This document shows, in pieces, positions 6,678-12,269 of a stretch of 12,269 nt of DNA. Position 1 is the stretch's first letter; every line of letters begins with the position of its first letter. The DNA is from Opitutales bacterium (GTDB lineage: Bacteria > Verrucomicrobiota > Verrucomicrobiia > Opitutales > Oceanipulchritudinaceae): positions 1 through 12,269 of the forward strand of contig SKLD01000229.1 of NCBI GenBank assembly GCA_007123395.1. The letters run 5' to 3'. The notes under the pieces were generated by a model that was not told the origin of the DNA, searched no databases, and was given only the letters and a program-made list of their open reading frames with translations. Both the position numbers and the translations under genes were made by a program.

Positions 6678-9600
6678 ATGAGTAAATTCCCTGCAGACGG
6701 CATCCGCCGCGCACTATCCCGCGCACTCCTCAGCGCATGGCTTCCGGCTGTCGCCGCGCTCTTCGCCGCGACTCCGCACTTCGCCCACGCGGACGAAGAT
6801 ACGCAGCGCCCGCCCGCCGGCATGCTGCGCTACCCTGCCGTAAGCGCCGACTTCATCGCCTTCGGCTACGCCACTCAGTTGTGGATAGTCCCTCGCGAGG
6901 GCGGGCTCGCGCGTCCGGTGGCGGCACCCGCCGGCCCGGTCTTGTTTCCGGCCTTCAGTCCCGACGGCACCCAAATCGCCTTTGTCGCCAACTACGACGG
7001 CCAGCGCGACATCCATGTGATCCCGACTGAAGGGGGGATTCCGCGCCGCCTCACCACCCATCCCGGCAGCAAACAGATTCACGGATGGACGCCTGACGGC
7101 GAGTATATCGTCTATTCGACGAATTTCTTCAGCGGCAATCATCGCTTTGAACAACTCTTCAAGGTGCCGCGGCGCGGAGGCACGCCGGAAAAATTTCCCG
7201 TGCCCTACGGGGTAAACGCATCCCTCAGTCCGGATGGCCGGCAGATGGCGTATATGCTGCACTCGCGCGACTTCCGCACATGGAAGCGCTACGCCGGCGG
7301 GCGGGCCTCGAACATCTGGATCTTCGACCTCGAAGACCACTCCTCCGAGCGCATCACCGACTGGGCAGGTACCGACACGCTCCCCATGTGGCACGAAGAC
7401 TCCGTCTACTTTCTCTCCGACAAAGCCGAACCTTGGCGCTTAAACCTCTGGCGGCACGACCGCAACACCGGCGCGCGCGAGCCCATCACGAATTTCACGC
7501 AGCACGACGTCCGCTTCCCCTCGCTCGGTCCCGGGCCGGACGGCGGCGGCGAGATCGTCTTTCAACTTGGACAGGAACTGCGCGCGATTGATCTCGTCAC
7601 CCGCGAGGTACGAGTTGTCGACGTGGAGATTCCCGGGGCACTGCCCGAGATCCGTCCTCGATTCATCGACGCCTCCAAGCATATCGAAAACCGTGCGCTC
7701 TCGCCCAAGGGCGCGCGTGTCCTCGTCGAAGCGCGCGGCGACATCTGGTCGCTACCCGCCCGCCGGGGCAGCCCGCGCAACCTCACCCGCACAAGCGGCG
7801 TGGCCGAGCGCGAACCGGCGTGGAGCCCGGACGGGCGATGGATCCTCTACAGCAGCGACGCCACCGGCGAATACGAACTCTATTTGATGCCCGCCGACGG
7901 CAGCGGCCCGCCACGGCAAATCACCGAGGGCAACCGCAGTTTCTTTCTAAGCCCGCAGTGGGCGCCCGACTCCCGGCGCTTTGTCGTCGTCGACCAGACC
8001 CAGCGCATCTGGTACGGCGAGATCCCCGGGGAAGACGGGGAAGCCCAGCCACTGCGCGAGATCGGCTACAACCCCGCCCACCGCTGGATTCGGCTCGACT
8101 GGTCGCCGGACTCGCGCTGGATCGTGTATTCACGCACCGAGGACGACGGGCGTTTCACCCTCTCCACAAGCGCGCTCTGGGCCGTCGAGGTGGAGAGCGG
8201 CGAGGCGCGCCGCCTCACCAGTGGAATGTTCTCGGCATCGAACCCCGCCTTCGACCCGAAAGGAGAGTTTCTCGCCTTCACGGCGGCTAGCGAGTTTTCC
8301 GAGCCCCAATACGAGGACATCGGCACAACCTTCGTCTACCACCGCACGCACCGCATTCTCCTCGTCCCCCTGCGTGACGATATTGCCTCGCCCCTCCTTC
8401 CCAAGAGCGACGAAGAAGACGCTGCGGAGAATGGCGACGAAGAAGAGGAAACAGATAAAGATGAAGAAGGGGAGGGTTCAAAGAAAGAGGGAGAGGGAGA
8501 CGAAGAGGCAGAGGCAGAGGGAGAGGTAGAGGAGAAGCCGATGGAATTTCACTGGGACGGCTTCGAACAGCGGGCGATTCTCCTGCCCGTCGAGCGCGGC
8601 AACTTCGGTCACCTTGCCTTCAACGAGCGGCGCCACCTCCTCTATCAGCGCATGGCCGGCAACCGCCGCTGGGACGGTGAGGCGACGCTGCAGATTTTCG
8701 ATCCCTTCAAGGAAGAGCCCAAAGAAGAGACGGTCCTCGAAAACATCCGCGGATTCATTCTCTCCGCCGACCGTAAGAAAGCCCTTGTCCGGCGCGACGG
8801 CGCCGCCATGGCCGTCATCGACGCCGCGCCCAACCAGCGCTGGGAACACCCCGTGGATACATCCGCCATGCGCCAACGCGTCATCCCGCGTGAGGAATGG
8901 GCGCAAATTCTCCGCGACGCATGGCGGCGGCACCGCGACTTCTTCTACGTGGACAACCTTCACGGGGTCGACTGGGACCAAGTGTGGGAGGATTACTCCG
9001 CCCTGCTCCCCTACCTCAGCAGCCGAGGTGACCTGCAGTTTGTCATCGGCGAGATGATCAGTGAACTCAATGTCGGGCACGCCTACATTTGGGGCGGCGA
9101 CTTCGGCGAGGAGCCCGCGGTCTCCGTCGGGTCGCTGGGCGCTGATTTTTCATGGGCGGCGGAAGACGGAGCGGAAGGCTACCGTATCGACCGCATTCAT
9201 ACGGGTGCGCCGTGGGACTACGACGCCCGCGGCCCCCTCTCCCAGCCGGGCATCAATGTCTCCGAGGGTGATTACCTTCTCCAAGTCAACGGCATACCGC
9301 TCGACGCCGCCTTCGACCCGTGGGCCGCGCTTGCCGGACTCGCCGGGCGCGTTGTCACACTGCGGATTGCCCCCTCCCTCGACCCCGAAGACGAAGAAGT
9401 GCGCGACATCGTCGTCCGCACCCTTCGCGGCGACCGCGCCCTGCGCTACCGCGCATGGGTCGAGGAAAAGCGCCGCTACGTAGAGGAACGGACGGACGGA
9501 CGCGTCGGCTATATCCATGTGCCGGATACGGCCGTCGCCGGACAAAACGAGTTATTCCGCCAATACTACGGCCAGCGCGGCAGGGAAGCGCTCATCATCG

Positions 9601-10127
9601 ACGAACGGTGGAATGGCGGCGGACAACTTCCCCACCGTTTCGTCGAACTCCTCAACCGCCCCTTCCAGAGCTATTGGGCACGCCGCGACGGTAAGGACTG
9701 GGCCACGCCCGGAGACGGATTTTCCGGACCCATGGCCATGCTCATCAACGAGTTGGCGGGGTCCGGAGGCGACGCCTTCCCCCACTTCTTCCGCAAAAAC
9801 GGCCTTGGTAAACTCATTGGCATGCGTACGTGGGGCGGACTCGTGGGCATCTCCAACGTCCCCGGTCTCATCGATGGCGGATACACCGCCGTTCCCACCT
9901 TCGGCATCTACAACACGGAGGGGCGCTGGATCATCGAAGGGCACGGCGTGGAGCCCGACATCGAAGTTATCGACGATCCCGCTCTCATGGTCGAAGGCGG
10001 CGATCCCCAGCTCGATGCTGCCATCGAGCACATCCTCGGCGAACTCGAGCGCAATCCCTTCATTCCGCCCGACCGCCCCGAACCACCCGACCGCAGCGGA
10101 TTCGGCATCGATCCGGCCCACCGCTGA
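6678..10127 (+). CDS. Exported tricorn-type protease homologue (S41 family, PDZ domain)
   Basis: Tricorn proteases are large oligomeric serine peptidases that cut oligopeptides. This 1149-residue protein starts with a signal peptide (Arg-rich n-region, hydrophobic 18-32, likely cut after AHA38), so it acts in the periplasm or outside. Two beta-propellers follow with TolB-like blades such as FSPDGTQIAF (93 on) and WSPDGRWILYSS (382 on). An acidic low-complexity insert occupies about 577-618. The C1 helical region begins near 734. By alignment with archaeal tricorn, His801 (ELNVGHAY) is the catalytic histidine. The PDZ domain is about 834-905. C2 carries NGGG, the nucleophile Ser1029 in NELAGSGGDAF, RTWGG (1050-1054) and Glu1092 in GHGVEPDIEV. 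The Ser before the histidine in archaeal tricorn is Gly800 here, and AGSDGD reads AGSGGD. No tricorn-interacting aminopeptidase lies nearby; a GNAT gene follows after 12 bases. There is no Shine-Dalgarno motif. Confidence 0.92.
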   Translation: MSKFPADGIRRALSRALLSAWLPAVAALFAATPHFAHADEDTQRPPAGMLRYPAVSADFIAFGYATQLWIVPREGGLARPVAAPAGPVLFPAFSPDGTQIAFVANYDGQRDIHVIPTEGGIPRRLTTHPGSKQIHGWTPDGEYIVYSTNFFSGNHRFEQLFKVPRRGGTPEKFPVPYGVNASLSPDGRQMAYMLHSRDFRTWKRYAGGRASNIWIFDLEDHSSERITDWAGTDTLPMWHEDSVYFLSDKAEPWRLNLWRHDRNTGAREPITNFTQHDVRFPSLGPGPDGGGEIVFQLGQELRAIDLVTREVRVVDVEIPGALPEIRPRFIDASKHIENRALSPKGARVLVEARGDIWSLPARRGSPRNLTRTSGVAEREPAWSPDGRWILYSSDATGEYELYLMPADGSGPPRQITEGNRSFFLSPQWAPDSRRFVVVDQTQRIWYGEIPGEDGEAQPLREIGYNPAHRWIRLDWSPDSRWIVYSRTEDDGRFTLSTSALWAVEVESGEARRLTSGMFSASNPAFDPKGEFLAFTAASEFSEPQYEDIGTTFVYHRTHRILLVPLRDDIASPLLPKSDEEDAAENGDEEEETDKDEEGEGSKKEGEGDEEAEAEGEVEEKPMEFHWDGFEQRAILLPVERGNFGHLAFNERRHLLYQRMAGNRRWDGEATLQIFDPFKEEPKEETVLENIRGFILSADRKKALVRRDGAAMAVIDAAPNQRWEHPVDTSAMRQRVIPREEWAQILRDAWRRHRDFFYVDNLHGVDWDQVWEDYSALLPYLSSRGDLQFVIGEMISELNVGHAYIWGGDFGEEPAVSVGSLGADFSWAAEDGAEGYRIDRIHTGAPWDYDARGPLSQPGINVSEGDYLLQVNGIPLDAAFDPWAALAGLAGRVVTLRIAPSLDPEDEEVRDIVVRTLRGDRALRYRAWVEEKRRYVEERTDGRVGYIHVPDTAVAGQNELFRQYYGQRGREALIIDERWNGGGQLPHRFVELLNRPFQSYWARRDGKDWATPGDGFSGPMAMLINELAGSGGDAFPHFFRKNGLGKLIGMRTWGGLVGISNVPGLIDGGYTAVPTFGIYNTEGRWIIEGHGVEPDIEVIDDPALMVEGGDPQLDAAIEHILGELERNPFIPPDRPEPPDRSGFGIDPAHR
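8405..8534 (+). repeat. Purine-rich low-complexity tract with hexanucleotide repeat
   Basis: The coding strand is overwhelmingly purine here, including an unbroken 21-base purine run at 8480-8500. From 8505 to 8534 five 6-base units follow in tandem: GAGGCA, GAGGCA, GAGGGA, GAGGTA, GAGGAG. It encodes the Glu/Asp/Lys/Gly-rich insert of the protease and keeps the frame. Such a unit length can grow or shrink without a frameshift. Confidence 0.85.
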
Positions 10128-10139
10128 CAGACCCATGCC

Positions 10140-10742
10140 ATGACCCGTCACAGCGAAGTCACGGTCACCGCCCTGCGCGGGCCCGACGCCGCGTCGTTCG
10201 CCGACGCCATCGCCGACCTGCGCATCACTGTCTTTCGGGAGTACCCATACCTCTACGACGGCACGCGGGATTACGAGCGCGAATACCTCCGCAGCTATTT
10301 CGCTTGCCCCGACAGTGTACTCGTCCTCGCGCGCGAAGGCGGCGAGGTCGTCGGCGCCTCCACCGCCCTCCCGCTCGAGGCCGCCGACACTGAATTCCGC
10401 GCGCCGTTCGAGGCAGCCGGCTACAACGTGGACAGCGTCTATTATCTCGGTGAGTCCATCCTCCTTCCGCGCCTGCGCGGCCGTGGCATCGGCCACCGCT
10501 TCTTCGACGAACGCGAGGCCCGTGCCCGGCACCTTGGGCGCTTCACCCACTGCGCCTTCTGTGCCGTCGAACGCCCCGCCGACCACCCGCGCAAACCCTT
10601 CGGCTACCGCCCCCACGACGCCTTCTGGAGCAAACGCGGCTATTCCCGTCAACCCGCCCTCCGCACCGAGTTCACATGGCAGGATCTCGACGAATCCGCT
10701 CCCTCCCCGAAACTTATGGTCTTTTGGACGCGCAGGCTGTAA
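10140..10742 (+). CDS. GNAT-family N-acetyltransferase
   Basis: This 200-residue protein belongs to the GNAT fold, which moves an acetyl group from acetyl-CoA to an amine. The N-terminal part (DAIADLRITVFREYPYLYDG, about 22-41) resembles the family's substrate-side helices. LVLAREGGEVVGASTALPL (61-79) gives beta strands 2-3. YYLGESILLP then RLRGRGIGHRFFDEREARAR (101-130) is motif A with the acetyl-CoA pyrophosphate loop RGRGIG (113-118). Later FGYRPHDAFWSKRGYSR is a motif B-like end. The ATG at 10140 is 12 bases after the protease stop on the same strand, so the two are probably cotranscribed. An ATG five bases earlier is in another frame. The substrate is unknown; acetylating amino groups of peptides released by the protease would be a guess. 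Confidence 0.8.
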   Translation: MTRHSEVTVTALRGPDAASFADAIADLRITVFREYPYLYDGTRDYEREYLRSYFACPDSVLVLAREGGEVVGASTALPLEAADTEFRAPFEAAGYNVDSVYYLGESILLPRLRGRGIGHRFFDEREARARHLGRFTHCAFCAVERPADHPRKPFGYRPHDAFWSKRGYSRQPALRTEFTWQDLDESAPSPKLMVFWTRRL

Positions 10743-10772
10743 ACTTGGCCTTTCGTCTGCGGAGCAAAACAG

Positions 10773-10786
10773 CCGGATACATCCGG
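10773..10786. repeat. Small hairpin after the GNAT gene
   Basis: CCGGA and TCCGG pair around TACA, 31 bases after the GNAT stop codon. It is perfect but only 5 bp, and no T-run follows, so it is at most a weak transcript-end structure. Confidence 0.2.
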
Positions 10787-10803
10787 ACAATCGCCACCGC
10801 TCA

Positions 10804-11109
10804 ATGGATCAAGAGCGAAGCGGTTGCCGCCCGGCCAGAGCGGTGCGGAATCACCTGCCCTTCGCCTTCACGCAGGGCCTGAACGTGTCGAAGGCAGTCC
10901 GAGGCGCCATTCGCAATGGACCCGAGGCAGCCGACCGGATTGATTGGTACAACCGCCGCGTGTGGCTGGACGGCTGTGACGTGGCCACTGAATGGAGGCA
11001 GGCGGCTGCGGAAGGCCGCACCGGCGTGGCCGACTCTAACCAACTAAAAATCAGCGAACTCGCCCGCCAGATGGTCAAGGTCGCGCATAGGAACCAACAC
11101 CATGACTGA
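10804..11109 (+). CDS. Orphan 101-residue open frame overlapping the ADP-ribosylglycohydrolase start
   Basis: I do not recognise this protein. The frame has an ATG at 10804 and stops at 11109, so it overlaps the start of the following gene (ATG 11102) by 8 bases, an arrangement typical of coupled genes. The second half reads like real protein, with DRIDWYNRRVWLDGCDVATEW and then a helical, charged tail (SNQLKISELARQMVKVAHR). The first 30 residues are Arg- and Cys-rich with no clear signature. The ATG has no Shine-Dalgarno motif. The frame also continues open upstream into the GNAT gene, so the true start may be lost. Because the next genes are broken, this may be the C-terminal remnant of a longer lost gene. 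Coding status is uncertain. Confidence 0.35.
   Translation: MDQERSGCRPARAVRNHLPFAFTQGLNVSKAVRGAIRNGPEAADRIDWYNRRVWLDGCDVATEWRQAAAEGRTGVADSNQLKISELARQMVKVAHRNQHHD
11089..11093 (+). promoter_or_regulatory. Ribosome-binding site of the ADP-ribosylglycohydrolase gene
   Basis: AGGAA lies 8 bases before the ATG at 11102 and supports that start. Most of the intact genes further left have no such motif. Confidence 0.4.
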
Positions 11110-11574
11110 CACCACACTCACCTTCACCCACCGCGTCCGCGCGGCCCTCATCGGAGGCGCCATCGGCGACGCCATGGGGGCTCCTGTCGAGGACGAGAGC
11201 GCTGCCTCCATCCTGAGCCGATTCACCGACTGGGATTTTGCTCAGTTCATCCCGCCCCAGGGATGGGATGGCGTGAGCCACTACTGGAAAGGCAACGGTC
11301 GCATCACCGACGATACGCTGATGATCGAGGCGTTCATGCACGCATATAACCGGGCGGACAAACACATGGACAGCTACGACTACGCTACGCCGAGTTCATC
11401 ATTCCCGAAGTCAGAGATACGGTGGTTTGGGTACCGGAATACCAGAAAGAGATGGCGATCTGGGAGCGCCTCTGGGCCCCGGAGAAGTTTCCGTTGTTCC
11501 GCCTTGTCTACAACAACGCCGAGCCGCGCAGCGCCGGGAGCGGCAACAGGGTCAACTGCGGAGTTGCCATGTGG
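11102..11574 (+). pseudogene. ADP-ribosylglycohydrolase (ARH/DraG family), frameshifted and truncated
   Basis: Family members use two metal ions to hydrolyse ADP-ribose links or related glycosides. The N-terminus RVRAALIGGAIGDAMGAPVE (11-30) and the first metal-binding motif RITDDTLMIEAF (67-78, with Thr69, Asp70, Asp71) are intact, along with HYWKGNG. After DYA (residue 95) the frame is broken by a tandem duplication of TACGC at 11381-11390. Removing one copy restores family-like sequence: AEFIIPEVRDTVVWVPEYQ, WERLWAPEKFPLFRLVYNN, AEPRSAG, NRVNCGVAMW. Family similarity ends near 11574, although this second frame stays open to 11706. The C-terminal half, including the second Asp-rich metal-binding motif, is missing, so the product cannot be active. 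The unrepaired frame runs to 11590. It abuts, tail to tail, the GATase1_like remnant. Confidence 0.8.
11381..11390 (+). repeat. 5-bp tandem duplication causing a frameshift
   Basis: TACGC occurs twice in a row. With one copy the reading goes ...SYDYAEFIIPEV, as expected for the family; with two copies the frame is lost. This is typical of a recent slippage mutation or of an assembly or sequencing error. Confidence 0.8.
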
Positions 11575-11618
11575 AACTGGCCAACGCTGATGGCCGGGCT
11601 GTCCTCGCCGCGCCACTG

Positions 11619-11875
11619 CAGGATGCTGGCCAGACCGGTGCGGCCCCAGCCGCCCTTGCCCTGCTTGCCGTTGAAGCTGAGCCAGCCGCCGAGGAACATC
11701 ATGTGAGTGCCGGCCTGCACCGCCTCCACCGTGAGGCGGATGCGGTCGGGGAAGGTGATTACCCGGCTGCCGAAGAGGCGATGGTCAAAAAACTGCGGCT
11801 GCAGTTGAAGGAAGTTTCGGCGTAAACGGGCCCAAGTTGGATGGCCCGGTCGCCGATGTAGTAGATTCGTGCCAT
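11619..11875 (-). pseudogene. GATase1_like (ThuA/glutamine amidotransferase-like) remnant with internal deletion
   Basis: From the ATG at 11875 the minus strand reads MARIYYIGDRAIQLGPVYAE, the usual N-terminus of this family, preceded by GGAG 10 bases upstream. The frame stops at 11759 after 38 codons. From about 11817 downward another frame reads FLQLQPQFFDHRLFGSRV, then TFPDRIRLTVEAVQAGTHMM, then FLGGWLSFNGKQGKGGWGRT, the core of the class I glutamine amidotransferase-like fold (Pfam GATase1_like). Roughly 70 codons that should lie between these blocks are gone. Similarity stops near 11619 at ASILQ, where the family normally has an LPV segment; the C-terminal half is missing. The family assignment is from recalled sequence pattern. 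These proteins often accompany ADP-ribosylglycohydrolase-like and sugar-kinase genes in catabolic clusters, which fits the neighbour. Confidence 0.65.
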
Positions 11876-11880
11876 GATGA

Positions 11881-12269
11881 GGTAACTCCGGAAAAAGGTG
11901 TCAGCCGAGGGGAAGGAGGAAGGCGTTAGCGCTGTCGTCGAGGCCGCTGGCGCAGGCCGGCTTTGTGCCCGGGCCTGCCTTGAACAACAACCCTGCCGTT
12001 TCCGGTCACACCGGGACGCTCGTCACCACTATTCAACAAGTCTTGTCTTGGGCGCTTTACACACCCGAATTTCAGGGTCTTCGGGCAGAAGACATCGCAT
12101 CGATCCAGTGGCACATGTTCTCAGAAGGGGCAGGCGGCGATTTCAATGTTCTTCTGAAAGTGGGCGGAGGATGGTATACCACCTCAGACCGCCTCAGCAA
12201 GACGCTCTCTGCCGAATGGGATCTTTTTGTCTCGGACCTGACCACCGCCTCCTGGCTTCGTCTGCCCAA
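11881..12269 (+). CDS. Partial open frame resembling a secreted beta-sandwich protein
   Basis: The frame is open from 11881 (after TGA TGA at 11875-11880) to the right edge. From about 11983 it reads like real protein: NNNPAVSGHTGTLVTTIQQV, then LYTPEFQGLRAEDIASIQWH, and FNVLLKVGGGWYTTSDRLSK, then EWDLFVSDLTTASWLRLP. The alternating hydrophobic strands, Trp/Tyr spacing and VGGGWYTTSD segment resemble carbohydrate-binding or LamG-like beta-sandwich modules of exported Verrucomicrobiota proteins; this is a resemblance, not a firm assignment. The first 30 codons are Arg-rich and unconvincing, and no ATG start with a ribosome-binding site is visible, although AAGGAGG occurs at 11914-11920. The gene may therefore be 5' truncated, like its broken neighbours. 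The bases from 11876 to about 11980 hold nothing else I recognise. Confidence 0.45.

Noticed and set aside
9552..10790. 412-codon minus-strand open frame opposite the protease end and GNAT gene
   Set aside because: The plus-strand frames contain clear catalytic and acetyl-CoA motifs. The antisense frame is Gly/Ala/Val/Glu-rich, as expected from reading GC-rich genes backwards.
10798..10832. ACCGCT ... AGCGGT inverted repeat after the GNAT gene
   Set aside because: The arms are 6 bp and far apart, with alternative pairings and no T-run; it is at chance level in GC-rich DNA.
11427..11825. Plus-strand frame through the scar ending in LQLKEVSA
   Set aside because: It is the reverse reading of the GATase1_like remnant and carries no independent similarity.

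Overview
The window is GC-rich bacterial chromosomal DNA with closely packed genes, mostly housekeeping or metabolic. The mix is a REP-associated HUH transposase, zinc-dependent FolE2, a concentrative nucleoside transporter, an exported bacterial tricorn-type protease and a secreted beta-sandwich-like protein. With starts that mostly lack a clear Shine-Dalgarno motif, this would fit the Verrucomicrobiota/Kiritimatiellota group, but that placement is an impression from gene style, not a phylogenetic result.

Left part (1-2544): a transposase-like gene enters from the left edge. Its HUH/Tyr domain is followed by a long C-terminal half of much lower GC that I cannot assign. It converges on folE2 (GTP cyclohydrolase IB, minus strand). 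A divergent gap with two hairpin-forming inverted repeats separates folE2 from the next operon.

Centre (2715-6487): cmk (cytidylate kinase) and a thiopurine-methyltransferase-family gene overlap by ATGA on the plus strand. They converge on a minus-strand pair, nupC (nucleoside/H+ or Na+ symporter) then cysK (cysteine synthase). A 14-bp palindrome lies just upstream of the cysK start.

Right centre (6678-10742): a very long gene encodes an exported tricorn-like protease with two beta-propellers, C1, PDZ and C2 regions, His801, Ser1029 and Glu1092, and an acidic low-complexity insert with a hexanucleotide repeat. A GNAT acetyltransferase follows 12 bases downstream, probably in the same transcript. 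An inverted repeat sits 30 bases before the protease start.

Right end (10743-12269): a scar of broken genes. A 101-codon orphan frame overlaps the start of an ADP-ribosylglycohydrolase gene, which is frameshifted by a 5-bp tandem duplication and cut off before its second metal-binding motif. It abuts, tail to tail, a remnant of a GATase1_like (ThuA/glutamine-amidotransferase-like) gene that has lost its middle and its C-terminus. After that comes an open frame resembling part of a secreted beta-sandwich protein, running off the right edge. I see no complete new defence or biosynthetic system; the most unusual parts are this scar and the chimeric transposase. No tRNA, rRNA or CRISPR array was seen.
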